A DNA stretch of 64,000 nt from Parelaphostrongylus tenuis (Eukaryota > Nematoda > Chromadorea > Rhabditida > Metastrongylidae), in contig JAHQIW010005527.1 of assembly GCA_019055375.1 (NCBI GenBank), forward strand, positions 62,001-126,000, in the 5' to 3' direction. A program made the position numbers and the translations under genes. The notes below the pieces were generated by a model. That model was given only the letters and a program-made list of their open reading frames with translations. It ran no database searches and was not told where the DNA came from. This document shows positions 30,541 through 42,125 of this stretch, piece after piece; position 1 is the stretch's first letter; each line of letters opens with the position of its first letter.

Positions 30541-32385
30541 ATTTTTGCAAACATTATTGGTAATCATTCGATTGGTAAAATCAAGTGAATTCGAATGACT
30601 TATCTTATCTCTATGGCTTCGCTTTTTACGCTGTAACGCTCAAATAAACTTTCGTTTCACACTGAAGCATTTCTCGCCGGATAAAGGCTTTTTCATAGCT
30701 AGTCAACAATCACTAGGTAGTGTAAGTCTTAGCAATTCTAATGCTGTACTTGGTTTCAAAAAGGATTCTCTGGAGCGCTGAACACTCAGAATAATGTTAG
30801 ATTTTGCAAATTTGAATAAATTTCGACGTTCGCATTCTGATTTGACCTCTAAGAAGAGTCGTTTTCCAATATTTGTCGAGGCTCTAATAGTCAATCGACA
30901 GCTGAAATCTCGGCAATTTTGATGCTATAACTTATTTTTACAATTGCTCTCTTATTCCGCTCTTACAGCGAAAATAGTAATATCTTTCACACTCAAGCAT
31001 TTCTTACTGAGAAAAGCATTTCCGTTAGACTTTCTAAAATTGTTTTATAACCTGAATCTCGACGATTCCCATAGTAACTTTATTTTCGAAAAAAATTCCT
31101 CCCAGAACTGTAGAAGTCTAAAGAAGATTACGTTTAGCAATCAACCGATATGTTGCAGGAAGTGCGGTGACCTGGGGTCAATGTCGCAAAATTTCACCTG
31201 CGATACCAATCTTGTTTTGAGTGTTACAGCGCTTCAAGGAGTTCGCTCCAAAAATCAACATCATGTTTAAAATTTCTGAGATTTACGCGAACGATCGGTT
31301 ATTACTTGTTTATAGAAGAGTCTTTATCTGGCGAGAAATTCATATATATGAAACAAAATTTGATACTGTTCTATTGTGGCGGCGTCATTTGAGGCCCTCG
31401 GCAAAAACGTACTTTTCTTTTGCAAAACGTTTTTTGTGGTTTCTTCGATAGCTCAAATCAAGTGAATCTTAATGGTATGTTTAGTTTTTCAAATCGCTTA
31501 TTTTTGGCACCGTACCAGTCAAAATAAGATTTTGTTCCTCATTCGATGATTTTCACTGCATACTAGTTTGTTGTAAAAAGCCTTCAATCGTATGATAGAC
31601 GAAATCTTTTTGATTATAGTGGTATAATTGGCTTTCGGTAAGGAGTTCTTCGAGCTTTGTAGTCGCCGAAAGTATATTGGGTTTCCACACTCAGTGAGTT
31701 TTTCTTGTCGGTTAGGGTATGTGTACAGTTGTAACACCAAAGAGCAAACATACTTTCTTAATCAGAAAGATTTGCTCTATCTAATGGTTAAAGTTGTGTT
31801 ATAAAAAAACTTTATCAGGCGAGAAATCTTTCTATGTGTAACAATCTCATTTTGACTGATACTGCTTTGAAAACAAGCAATATAAGAAATAAAATATATC
31901 TTTGAAATTCACTTGATTTTATCTATCAGGTAACCATACATTCGTTAGATAACAGCAAAGAATACGCTTTTACCGAAGGCTTCAAGTGGCGCCGCCATAA
32001 TAGAGCAGTACCCTAAATTATATTTCGACTATAACAGCGCAAAAAAAAAACAAGCCATTTGAGAAGTAAAAAACCCCGTTGAAATTTATTTGAATTCAGC
32101 TATTGAATGAACGCTGGTAATATAGTGTAATAATTATTTTCCAAAAAAAGCCAAAGCCTACGAGCGCAAATGCGTTGATCACGTATTTTGGAGCGGATAG
32201 TAGCTATCTTTAGCGTCCAAGTTTTTGGTGATAGTCGAATTTTTGACAGAAAAATGTATAAGAATCGAAATATTACTATGTAATCCCAAAAGACCGCCTA
32301 TGAATTTAGAAAAATGGTTTGCTATTGCAAAACGTTGCCTCTTATATATTAGTAAAATGTACTGTGGAAATGTTTTCACATAGTA
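30541..32385. repeat. Diverged repeat block (CAAGCATTTC family)
   Basis: Recurring motifs ACTCAAGCATTTCTT, GAGAAAAGC, TTTCAAAAA and GCGCTGTAACAGC-like blocks repeat every 200-300 bp in diverged form. The same vocabulary occurs at 46860-49560, 51840-53090 and 57540-58775. It appears to be an old tandem or nested repeat; no gene is evident. Confidence 0.45.
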
Positions 32386-32689
32386 AACTTGCTGTCAATA
32401 TCAAAAATTTTCAGGATATCAAATGACTACAGAAACATAAAGAAGATAAGAGAAAATATCAGTCACAACTGGAAATACATTCCTTTTCACAAAGACGTGG
32501 TCTTTCACTTTGAAAAAAGCAAGGGGAGCTATAGCGCTGGTCTTGCTAGAATTATTCATCAGGAGTATCATCATCGATATATTATCGTTTTTGATGATAA
32601 TAATCATTCGATAACTCAGCTAACTGAAATATCTATTGAAACACGCACCAATCTTCGTAACCGTCCGAACAGGGCGACCCTTATGTTCT

Positions 32690-33045
32690 CAAAGGGTTGT
32701 ATAGCTAGCACGTGTAACGCAGTGGTTCGAAGTGCCCTGCAACGCAAGCTTGGCTGATGGACCATATCTATCGATCAACCACGCGTGTGTTGCAGGACCT
32801 CTGACCACTGCGTTACATGGCCGATGGCTTGATCCTGCAGACAAGGCTCACCAAGTCTTTCGTCCATTCGAGGACCAAGTTGGTAGAGCAAATGTGTAGA
32901 AGGACAGCAACGCTGATATGATACGTCTAGGCCACCGGGACTCATTGTAAAGACCAGTTGTACCCAGTCACCTCAGACGATGCTAAATAAACCGAGTGCA
33001 TAACGCATCGCTCAGGGATTAAAGATCTGCGAGAGCTTTTTATCT
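32690..33045 (+). repeat. tRNA-derived SINE with duplicated inverted head
   Basis: The head TGTAACGCAGTGGTTCGAAG (32713-32732) is followed within 100 bp by its inverted copy, CCACTGCGTTACATGG (32805-32820). The normal body follows (GACTCATTGTAAAG, TGCATAACGCATCGC, GAGAGCTTTTTATC), running into a (TA)n tract at 33045-33100. Confidence 0.6.
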
Positions 33046-33159
33046 CTCTTTATATATATATCTGTATATATATATATTTATATAATATATATATATATTT
33101 CAGAAGCGCTGTCTGACCTTTTGGTGACTTCGTTTTCTCCAAAAGTTAGGCGCATTGTA

Positions 33160-33240
33160 TCGTAAGGAAAAAGCAATGAAACTCTCGGCGTCGATGAAGC
33201 TATGAGGAATGAGGCCATGCATTCGATTTCAGGTGATCAA
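33160..33240 (-). repeat. SINE 3' tail fragment
   Basis: AAACTCTCGGCGTCGATGAAG and GGCCATGCATTCGATTTCAG match the tail of the minus-strand SINE copies. The head is missing. Confidence 0.5.
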
Positions 33241-33310
33241 CTATGTACCAAACCTTCAATATAATTCCAAAAAAGAATGGTTCAAGCTCAAAAACGAGGT
33301 TGTTACGCCA

Positions 33311-33350
33311 GGGTCATACACCGGTGTTTCGGAGGTACGTCCTCCTCGTC
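33311..33350 (-). ncRNA. Truncated family-2 hammerhead
   Basis: Minus strand: GACGAGGAGGACGUACCUCC and then GAAACACCGGUGUAUGACCC are perfect, but the sequence begins at GACGAG. The 5' stem I strand and the first two core residues are replaced by the inverted junction. Confidence 0.7.
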
Positions 33351-33559
33351 CTTTTTGAGCTTAAACCATTCTTTTTTGGAATTATATTGAATGTTTTTTG
33401 CGGGGTTTCAAAAACAGTCGATCTTTTGATTTAGTTTTGATCTAACAGCAAAAAAAGTCCATCGACTGAGGGGTGGTGATGGACCAGTGTCATTGTACAC
33501 TGTTCCATCACCACATACGCCTCCCTCCTTGCTTCAATGCAGGGCTGAATGTGGGGCGG

Positions 33560-33607
33560 GGGTCACTGACGAGGAGGACGTACCTCCGAAACACCGGTGT
33601 ATGACCC
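33560..33607 (+). ncRNA. Hammerhead ribozyme, family 2, intact
   Basis: Stem I GGGUCA (33560-33565) with UGACCC (33602-33607). Core CUGACGA 33566-33572. Stem II GGAGG/CCUCC with loop ACGUA. GAAAC 33588-33592. Stem III ACA/UGU with loop CCGG. Cleavage predicted after GUA at 33601. All helices are perfect. Confidence 0.85.
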
Positions 33608-33714
33608 TGGCGTAACAACCTCGTTTTTGAGCTTAAACCATTCTTTTTTGGAATTATATTGAATGTTTTTTTGCGGGGTTTCAAAAACTGTCGATCTTTT
33701 GATTTATGTACCAA

Positions 33715-34400
33715 ACCATTGACGAGCTGTATCTTACCGATATAACAAGTCAATGCTGCTGTCCTCCAGGATTGATCCGGCATCAAATCGCCCGCGTGGC
33801 TTGACGGATTGCACCATACCATACCTTTTATTTCAGTAGATATTTTATAGCTGTCATCAAGATTCAAATGGAGAATCAGCTCCTGGCATAACTGTGTTGT
33901 TCACGCACGACTGATATTGAACTTCACTCAGATTTCAAAAACGATCTGAAATAAGGCGTAATATTAGGGTTATAGTCTGACACCACTCTTTCCTAACAAT
34001 TATTCCTAAATTGCCTATCTGCAAGAATATCTTGTCAAATTTTCGACTTTCCATTTTGGGCGCTCTATTATGCTGCCATAGTGTAGAGTAGACGCTTCTC
34101 AACGTTTTCATCATTACATGCCTTACCAGAATTTGTGTACATTGCTCATGATGGAGTTAACGTATCCTCATACGACGAATCGTGTATTCCTCTGCTTCAC
34201 GTACATGGTCATATAGACGGGTTATGAACCAGTTGACGATTGTTTTGGGTCAAACTTCAACGGTTACCACACTGTTGTTAAAGCTTCGGAATTCCAGTAA
34301 ATCAAGAGTGAGAGCGGGGACCTTCAATCAAACGTGGTGTTGTGACTTCTAACTCGAAGGCACTAATCTACCCTTTATAGCAAGCGAAGTAAGATTTGCT
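33715..34400. other. No recognised gene
   Basis: A 119-codon minus-strand frame at 33508-33867 is mostly the shadow of the hammerhead element. Nothing else is supported. Confidence 0.35.
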
Positions 34401-34411
34401 ATTGGAAGATG

Positions 34412-35021
34412 TCAAAAAATTAATGGTGCCGAAAACTCTGCGGTAATGATGGAGATTCCGTCTGTTATATCACACTTGTTCAAAGAGCTTCTATGCCAAT
34501 TCGCTGCATGGCTTTCCGCAGCAAATTTCAAATGTTCACCCTGTACAATACTCTGTGAAAGCTTGGAATAACACGCCAAAGGAGTCGTGTTCCATACTTG
34601 TGAGGACTGACAGTTCACTTCTACTACTACCTAGTGTCATAAATTTCGCAGTGCTGATGAGAAATCATTAATGTAAGCAAACTTCACGCTGTGGTTCATG
34701 CGGCTGAATTTATAAAGCAACTCCTGTTGATGTTTTTCGCTACGCTTTTGAAATTCAAGACAAAGTTCATTTTCGATCCTCATGGAATTCGATATAATAT
34801 GTCAATATTGTTTCATTGATGATTGTACGCAAGGTGTCATGAATCTTTATGACTAACAACAATTCCACGATTTCGCTTTCATCAGAGTCACGATGGTTTG
34901 AGCCGAGCTTCCATGGTAACTGATCTTTGCAGTGTTTCTCTTCAAAGCCGCTGCGTTGAAATAAGTCGAGTAGTGTGAAATACCCCGTAAACGCTAAAGT
35001 GTAGCAATGTTGCCCGTTCAT
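34412..35021 (-). CDS. Probable multi-exon gene, unknown protein
   Basis: Three coding-like minus-strand segments lie in order. The first (34767-35021) encodes FTGYFTLLDLFQRSGFEEKH and SDESEIVELLLVIKIHDTL. The second (34637-34783) encodes NELCLEFQKRSEKHQQELL and YKFSRMNHSVKFAYIND before a TGA. The third (34412-34600) encodes MEHDSFGVLFQAFTEYCTG and, after a TGAACAAG acceptor, CDITDGISIITAEF. I could not join them with canonical splice sites and consistent phase, so exon borders are open and it may be a pseudogene. Confidence 0.35.
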
Positions 35022-35024
35022 TTT

Positions 35025-37590
35025 AGACTCCAGCCATGTTGGAGTATTCTAACACTTATGATACAGCAGTTTACGTAGAATATAGTTGCGAAACAATCTT
35101 TTTACATGATCTCCTAGAGAGGAAAAAATGCTTTTTGGTTATCAGAGATGCATTTCCCTACCCTTTGAAGACAGAGCCTCATTTGATTCTTCCTCAGACT
35201 TCCAGTAAGTTCAGTGAAAATCACGTTTACCATCGGGTAACAGTTCTATTATGGGGATGCATTTGTCACTCATTCGAGGAAAAAACTCATTCCGCTTTTT
35301 TCCTAGCCTTTCAGTACTGATCGATTAGCTGGAACGTTAGCTTCTCTAGCGTTCTACCTATTATCCGAAAATGCTCTTTTCACTAGACTTCAGCACAAAT
35401 CTTTCTTTCACTATCGTCTCGTTATATCGCAAGCCTTTTCGCTATCTATTTGGAAGTTCTTTTGATTTTTTGAGGCTTGCCAGGTTTTTCCTAAGCATTG
35501 TAAAAGAAACTTTGCTGTGTCATTTTGCAAGTTCAGAGTTTTACTTTATATTGCCATATAGACTCACCACTAAGCTTCGAGAATCAGAGTCACCTAGACT
35601 TGCGCTACATTAGCTACTGAAGGTCTGGCAATAGACCACTCATAAACCCTTGCCGCCTCGGTACCGTTTGTTGCGAATAATGCAATCCTACCCGAGCAGC
35701 CATCCACACAACTTGAACGACAAAGAAATGCCCGCCGAGTGTGAATCTTAATGTCATGTTCTCTGCTGCAGCGCAAAAAGAGCTTGCTTCGGAAAACAAG
35801 CAAATTATCGAAATTGCCAAACTCTGAGGTATTTAATGATCACCACAGTATCTGATAAAAAATTAAAAAGTCCTTCTTTGATTAGAAAATGCTGCTTAGA
35901 TAGTCGAGAAGTGCTAAATAATTGTACGCTTCATCCGAAGTAATGAAGTGAAAGTAAATTTCGATAAGGCTAGTAAAATGGTAGAAATTCGCCAACTTAG
36001 TGCAACATTGTGCTGAACTACAAGAAAAATGCTACGGCAAAGCTGTTTTGCGCTCTCCAATTCGTGCTGAACCAACACGGAACTGCTACAGTACTAAACT
36101 GTTAGAACACGAAACTGTGAAAGGACGAAGTGCTTAATCAGCTCCAGCGGACATTCACAAAAAAGCAATTCCGATAATTCAATCAGCGCCGACGTTGGGT
36201 TCGATTTGTCATTTGCGAAACAACCAAGCAATTTATTTCGTTCCATTTGCACGATCCGGCTAAGACATTGTAATTGAGATACACTTCCTTTTTTTTTACT
36301 ACATCTGCCTTATAAATCAAATGGAGATCAAAAGCCCTTCATTACAACTCCCCTACGAAACGTTGGGCAGAAGGCTTCCCAAGGAAACATGGCCAACCTA
36401 TAGTTCTTTGAATAGCATTTGTGTACTAATGAATAAGTTCTTCTGCCATGCCATCGCCAGATTGTTGAAGAACAAACGAACGGTCATAGATATTATTGAG
36501 AGTATCATTTTGATCGCTCAAGCAACTGATCCCACAAGATGTTACCTACCGATAGTTGTGCTACATTGCTCTAATGCAACAGGCAACGGCACCTGTCTAG
36601 AGCATTTTTCAAACGATCCTGAAAAATGCGAGAGGAGTCCAGCTCAAGCGTAACATTCCTAAACAGAGTAGCTCATTTCGAAGGCAGGTAACTCGATCCA
36701 GATAATATATGAACAGTGGCGCGCTTATGTGATCAGAGAGATAGACACCTCCGAACAAAGGGTAATTCGATGAAAGTCTACCATTTAGTTCATCTTCGGA
36801 TCACTTCAGGGAGAAGACACTAAATGAATATTTGCTATTTCCATAGGAATAATAGTATCAAAGCTTTTTTGACTTTTCCTTGGAAACAAAAAGGCAGGGT
36901 TGAGATATGCGGCTGCGTTTGCAACCGTTACACATTGAATGAGGCTTCCCTATTCGAAACATCGGAAAAGTTGTTTTCGTTTGCACATCATGAAGAAATT
37001 ACGAGGCATTGATGATGCACCATGAATGCTGTCCGCAATGCAAAAACTTCAAACGTTATTGAAAGGTGACTAAGGACGCTTCAGTTCAGCGTCACGTTAG
37101 TAGGTGTGATATTTGTGTGTGACAGTGAGACTTTTATCCGATTTTTTTCCTAAGCAAATCAGACACGGTTTTTCTCTTCTTACCTCATATAATGTAGTTC
37201 TTAATGCCACCTCATTTCCCGCTTTTCTGAATCCTCCATCAAAATTTCCACAAGTTCTTGCTTTGGCTATCAGTCAATCTCATCGTCAACTAAACTGATA
37301 TATTTATCAATTGGGAGGTGCTGATGAGTAATTCGAGGGTGAACAAATTCCATATCCTCATTCTTAGGACTCTAGTGGTTCAACGCCAAAAGATCTGCCT
37401 CGTTTTCACCAATCAATTGAATCTTTTACATATTTCCTCATGAAAATGAAAATGTTCTACTTTGAGGAAGTCGGGAATTTATGTTGTGGAATCAGGAATG
37501 ACAAAGCGAAACCATGTTTAACAAGCTGCATTGAGAAATTAGCGCATAGAGCGAAACTTCGTCGTTAATAAGCCTAACTGTTCATATTGG
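35025..37590. other. No confirmed gene
   Basis: Several frames look weakly coding: 35594-35803 (-) with SGRIALFATNGTEAARVYEW, and 36321-36653 (+) with a Cys-containing C-terminal half. None has clear splice partners or a known family. No repeat shared with other parts of the window was noticed. Confidence 0.25.
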
Positions 37591-37596
37591 TCCCAC

Positions 37597-37836
37597 TCAG
37601 AATTTCTCGCGCACTTCAGTTCGCTCAGCGATCACAACCTGCTTCAAAATACAATCCACAACAAATCTTGCTCCAAAGCATTTCGCTTTGAATTGAACGG
37701 CTTGGAAACTTCTGAAGCATTTGGAAAATCCAAGTGCTGATGCGCCGAGATTTTTCATGCTAAGAATGCTGGTTAATGAATCCATTGTTGCCTCGTAGAC
37801 GATGTTGCAGACAATAGACAATTTTTCTTTCCCCAA
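37597..37836 (-). CDS. Possible terminal exon, unknown
   Basis: An uninterrupted frame encodes SIVCNIVYEATMDSLTSILS and FQAVQFKAKCFGARFVVDC and ends EVREKF-stop at 37597-37599. Composition is coding-like. It lies only 40 bp from, and divergent to, the signal-peptide exon of the secreted-protein copy at 37877. No family recognised. Confidence 0.3.
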   Translation of the reverse strand: MGKEKLSIVCNIVYEATMDSLTSILSMKNLGASALGFSKCFRSFQAVQFKAKCFGARFVVDCILKQVVIAERTEVREKF

Positions 37837-37876
37837 ACACCCATACCATATTCGCTTAGATTTTTGAGAGCCTGAA

Positions 37877-38691
37877 ATGAACGTGGAAAGACTTTTGACC
37901 GTGCCTTTTATGTCTTCGCTGCTAACCGTAATCTCGACAGTTTTGGGATGTGGAGTGATTCCTGCAGGACAAGGTAATGATCACGAAATTGCTATGGTAT
38001 GAGAAGTTCTTTAAATTTAGATGGAGAATCGTGAAAGCTGTACAGAGCAAATATGCTTAACTTTTACCAGTACTCAAAACGATCGATATCCGAGTATTCT
38101 ATTGAGAGGATTTTGAATCCAAAATTAGAAACAACAAATTAAGCTCAGAAATCTTCTTAACATATTGCTTGATTATTCATCTAAAAAGAGTCCAGTTTTG
38201 TTGAAGGGAGAAGTCGGACCTTCACCGTCACTGGGTTTAGTTTGCCTGTTTCTATGGTTTACTCTACTGCAACCGATGTCCAAGCCCAAGTTCCTGGGAT
38301 TGCAAGTAGCACTGGAGCAGCTCGAGGATTTGTTGCAACGTCTTGTGATGCAAATAGTAAGTTAGCAACTCTTACATTTCAGGTGACTTCTATTTTTTCG
38401 CGAATCTGGAAAGGGAGCAAAAGGTCAGCTTCTATTTTCTTACGACTAGTCAACCTTTCAGTGTTACGTGACTTGCATAGCGTCTTATAATTTGATTGAA
38501 AAGATCTTGAAATGTTTTATAAATAACAAATCGAAAAACTGTTCTTCAGGTCTTTGATGTTCTTGAACGTCAAGCTCGTAGTGCACTCCTACCTGACACT
38601 ATAATCTCGACTATTCTGGGTCAACTTACTGTTAACATCACTTATGAACCCATGGAATGCCCGGCAGTTGCCATTACTCGAATGGAAATGG
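37877..38691 (+). pseudogene. Secreted-protein family copy 3, exons 1, A and B
   Basis: Exon 1 (37877-37973) starts at an ATG and encodes a signal peptide, MNVERLLTVPFMSSLL to TVLGCGVIPAG, with a GTAATG donor. Exon A (38207-38356) encodes RTFTVTGFSLPVSMVYS. It is 150 nt against 149 in copy 2, because one extra base near 38334 shifts the frame before QRLVMQI. Exon B (38550-38691) encodes VFDVLERQARSALLPD and VNITYEPMECPAVA with a GTGGGT donor. Exons C and D are not found before RTE debris at 39060. The acceptor of exon A is AAG. This copy is closest to intact at its 5' end. Confidence 0.65.
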
Positions 38692-38699
38692 GTGGGTGT

Positions 38700-39055
38700 T
38701 CATTGATTGTCGTTCGTTTGAAGGATTTCAAGCAGAAGTAGGACAGGGATCAAATTAGTAGGCTTCCGTTTGCTCGTGTTGAAAAAAGCAAACAGTCTGT
38801 AGGCGATAATCAGATTGTCTTTTAGTAGGTCAGAAAAACCATCTCAAGGGCACAGTTCTTCTCTCTGTCATTAGCAGCGTAAAAAAGTTGGACATCTACT
38901 CGTCCCAGCCAAGCCAATGACGTCGTATCTTATCCTTTTTGAGTGTGTCGACAGATGTTTTATAGCTGATTGGTATCCAAGTGTTCGTTCTTTGAAGGTA
39001 CAGACCGTCATTTTAGTACGCTCCTATTTTGGCAACCTAGTTTGGTCCTAAGATT
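38700..39055. other. No recognised feature
   Basis: Where exons C and D of the preceding gene copy would be expected, no similarity to them is seen. Confidence 0.4.
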
Positions 39056-39059
39056 TCAG

Positions 39060-39475
39060 CAGCCTCTACGTATTCGTCCTACTCAACGCTGCCGTACCGG
39101 GTGCTCTTTCGGGGCCAGGAGATTGAGGTTCATTTTTTGTTTCTGTTTTTAGAGATTTGATACCCAACATGCAGCTTGATAGGCCTAAACTTAGAGTCCA
39201 GGTATTCACGAGTATCTTGCGAGTCCAGCAGGAGGAGCTGATATGTTGTGGGAGACTCCTAACCGCCTCCCATGTACTTCTCAGTTGTTTGATTGCAACC
39301 AAGTTTTGCAACCAACCTAGCAATTTGACTAGCAAATAGAGGTCTGTCAAATTGGAGCTGCAATAGCAAAGAGCATATTCTCTGGATTTACCTGCAATTC
39401 TGAGAGGCACACGGCCGCTTTCGGTTCGCGTTTTATTCGCCCATCCACCACCTGGGGACGCGTCACGTGACCTCG
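39060..39475 (-). pseudogene. RTE 5' untranslated-region fragment, inverted
   Basis: Read on the minus strand this matches 39950-40340 of the neighbouring RTE: GGTGGATGGGCGAATAAAAC against GGTGGATAGGGAAATTAAAC, GAAGTACATGGGAGGCGGT, then GAGTAGGACGAATACG. It is the element's 5' leader, in the opposite orientation to the following copy. Confidence 0.7.
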
Positions 39476-39599
39476 CGTGACAAATCGGGTAGGATGGCTC
39501 AAAGAGGGCGATCCGTGATGCACTTCCATATGGTGAAAAACCACTCGACGAGCACTATTACACAATCGATCGCTCGTGGATGGTAACACGTATATAATT

Positions 39600-39900
39600 T
39601 TCTCTTTGAGTGTTTTGAAACCTCGCTTAAAACATTACAATCTGATAACATATTTACAACCTTTTATGATGTCTATCATGGCACTTTTATAGTACGAAAA
39701 ACACGTGTTTCAGCCTTTCTGCCTTATCAGTTGCACGGTGCCTTTCCTTCCAGCCAAGCCCTTACAGGTAAGGCTCCATACGAAAGAATCGATGGCGAAC
39801 AGCCTACACTGCCATAAAAACGAAAAATTATCAGAGCACTTGCAATTGAGAGGCTGAAACGCTGAAACACGTGTTTTTGAACTATATAAGCGCCGAATAC
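39600..39900. mobile_element. Old hammerhead-type foldback
   Basis: Left AGTACGAAAAACACGTGTTT (39691-39710) and right AACACGTGTTTTTGAACTAT (39866-39885) are inverted copies. Each is next to a decayed hammerhead: on the minus strand CUGAUAA...GAAAC at 39707-39730 (G8 lost), and on the plus strand UUGAGAGGC...GAAAC at 39846-39869. Probably a diverged family-1 element sitting between two inverted RTE leaders. Confidence 0.4.
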
Positions 39901-39959
39901 GGATCTCCATCCTTGAGATATCCCGCCGGTTAGTCGCGAGAGCACGAGAAACGTCTCCA

Positions 39960-41612
39960 AGTGGTGGATAGGGAAATTAAACGCGAGCCAAAGGCGACGG
40001 TGTTCTTCCCAAAGGCGCAGGCGGACAGGCGGATACAGGGGATGAGCCCCCTGGTTTTGCAGCGCCGATTTGATAAAACTGTATTTCTACGGGTCAAGGT
40101 GGTCAAAAGCCTGCAATCAAGCAGCTGGGAAGTACATGGGAGACGGTCAGGAGTCGCCTCCGATAAACAAGCTCTTCCCTCTCCTCCAAGAAAGACTGGC
40201 AGCTATTCGTGAGCAACCAGGCTTGACTTTTAGAATCTGGCAACCTATACACTAGGTCTCAAGATGCTGAAAACAGCGAAAAATACCTCATTCCTCTGAT
40301 CCCGAAAAAGCTCTCATATGGCAGCATCGGGAAGGACGAGTACGAAAGGCTGCTAAATTTCAAAGCCAGATGGCGATCTGTACCTATAATAGACGAACAC
40401 TTGCTCACGAATCAGCTGTTGAAGATCTACTGATTCAAGCAAGAGGGATAACGTGCGCGTTATTGGCGTGGCTCAGGCGAGAAGGCGCCATGCCTTTCAA
40501 GCTGTTTACGACACCGGAAAAGAGCTGGTTCTTGAAGCATGCGATCGCAGAGGTGTCGGTTGGGTTGACGTCCTCGTCAAATCGAATTTGTCCGCGACCA
40601 TCAATTCATTTGAAGAACTAACAACCCGTATCGGACGATTAAGGTTGGAAAGATGTGGTTCAATGCCGGCTTGCACCATCTTCGTTGCTTATGCACAAAC
40701 ATCAAGCTATGACGATGACGAAGTTTAAAGGTTCTTTGTGGACCACGAAAAATCCTTCGAATGAAGACCATACGCTCTTTGAGGTCATTGTTGGAGATTT
40801 GAAAGCGAAAACTGTACTCAGAAGAACGTCACATTGGTACCCACGGACTAGAATGGAAGCAACAAAATGAGACTTTATTTGAGTTTAGCACGGCGACTAA
40901 AACCATCCATGGTAACTCACAATTCCAAGAGCCTCACTCTCAACGGTGAACGTGGGAGTCTCCTAATGAAGAGTACCATAACAAAATAGACCACATTTTA
41001 GTGAATCGAGATTTTGCCTAATCGATGCCGCTGTCGTCCTTAAATTCTACATAGGATCAGACCATCGTCTCCTCTGGGCAAAGTTTCATCTTTCGCGGAA
41101 AGCTGAGAAGAAAGAGAAAGCCGCCTAATTCGAACAACGTAGTCCTAAAACTACCATAAACTGGGATGTATTCAAATTATTAGTCGGCTCTTGTGAAGAT
41201 ACCTGTTGCCGACAACATCGAAGAAGAATGCGATCGACTCGTTGAATATCTTCACATTAGCGTTATGAAAGCCGAGAGTCCTAAAGTCACGAAGAAACGC
41301 TTGCCTCCGCAGACACTTAAGCTGATACGTCAACTTGGAATCGCACGAGCCACAGACAACCGATATTTTACTCCCGAACTTGCGAAACGCTGCAGAGTAG
41401 CGATAAAGGAGACTTCAAAGTGAAACGAAGAACAGTTATGACAGAACCTGGGAAGTGCATTCATAAAGCCTAGTGAAGATTCGCCAACTATAATGCCGAT
41501 ATGATTGCATTCCGATGCGCTGATGGGACATTTACAGCTTTCAGAAGAGCAATGGAGAAAATCATCCACCACTGCTACTCGGATCTCTTTGCTAGCCATA
41601 TCGACCGCGCTA
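39960..41612 (+). pseudogene. RTE retrotransposon, leader and endonuclease half
   Basis: Leader to about 40370, then an APE-type endonuclease: MAICTYNRRTLAHESAVEDL, GVGWVDVLVKSNL, RIGRLRLERCG, TIFVAYAQTSSY. The usual GDFNAK is GDLKAK (about 40795) and the SDHRLL motif (about 41049) is intact. The linker continues with EEECDRLVEYLH, KKRLPPQTLKLIRQLGIAR, then an MEKIIHHCYSDLFASH-like stretch to 41612. Several frameshifts and stops. A hammerhead foldback interrupts it here. Confidence 0.9.
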
Positions 41613-41683
41613 AAATTTCAGTATATCTCATAAATATTATTCAAACCAACACGTCGTGTGGTGTGTTAATGGGCTCTTATACA

Positions 41684-41726
41684 GCCCGATACACGTGTTT
41701 CGGCCTTGCAGCCTCGTCAGTCGGGC
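41684..41726 (-). ncRNA. Hammerhead ribozyme, family 1, intact
   Basis: Minus strand: stem I GCCCGA, core CUGACGA (complement of 41714-41720), stem II GGC/GCC with loop UGCAAG, GAAAC (complement of 41697-41701), minimal stem III with loop ACGU, cleavage after GUA, then UCGGGC. All core residues and a 6-bp stem I are kept. Confidence 0.82.
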
Positions 41727-42080
41727 AGACCCTTCGTCTTTGGCCAGTTCTCTCGGGGGCTCCTACTTTCGCTACAAAAAGGTAGGCGACGGCATACGAC
41801 TTACACAATCGCAGTTAAGTGAAAAAACACAAGACCGGCAATTTTCGATATTCGCTTACCCATTAATTATAAGATACATTGCAACAGCGTGGTCTCAATA
41901 AAACACCAGAAATAAAGAGCATAATATTACAATAATACCAGCCAAGAGCAACTTATTGTCGAAAATTGCCGACCTTGTGATTTCAGTTGACAGCTACTGC
42001 GCAAATCGTTCGCAGTCGCCTGCCTCTCTTGATAAAGAAAGTAGGAGCCCGCAAAGGATCGGCTAAAGAGGAAAGGCCAG

Positions 42081-42125
42081 GCCAACTGAAGGAGACTGCA
42101 AAACCGATGTACGTGTGTCGGGCTG
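42081..42125 (+). ncRNA. Degraded family-1 hammerhead
   Basis: The right-arm counterpart. CUGAAGGAG replaces CUGACGAGG and GAUGU replaces GAAAC. UCGGGC is retained. Not expected to cleave, so the foldback keeps only one functional-looking ribozyme. Confidence 0.55.

Larger units (their letters stand above)
33250..33710. mobile_element. Family-2 hammerhead foldback
   Basis: A minus-strand arm (33250-33350) carries a truncated hammerhead. A plus-strand unit (about 33470-33710) carries an intact one. The downstream flank TTTTTGAGCTTAAACCATTC is present inverted on the left and twice as direct repeats (33353 and 33625), so a foldback and a tandem duplication are combined. Arm sequences differ by only a few bases, implying a young structure. 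Confidence 0.7.

Noticed and set aside
33508..33867. 119-codon minus-strand open frame
   Set aside because: It lies across the family-2 hammerhead element and is a shadow of its inverted repeats.
39060..39475. HDV-like ribozyme at the RTE 5' end, as known for some RTE elements
   Set aside because: I could not fit the nested double pseudoknot by hand; a covariance search would be needed.
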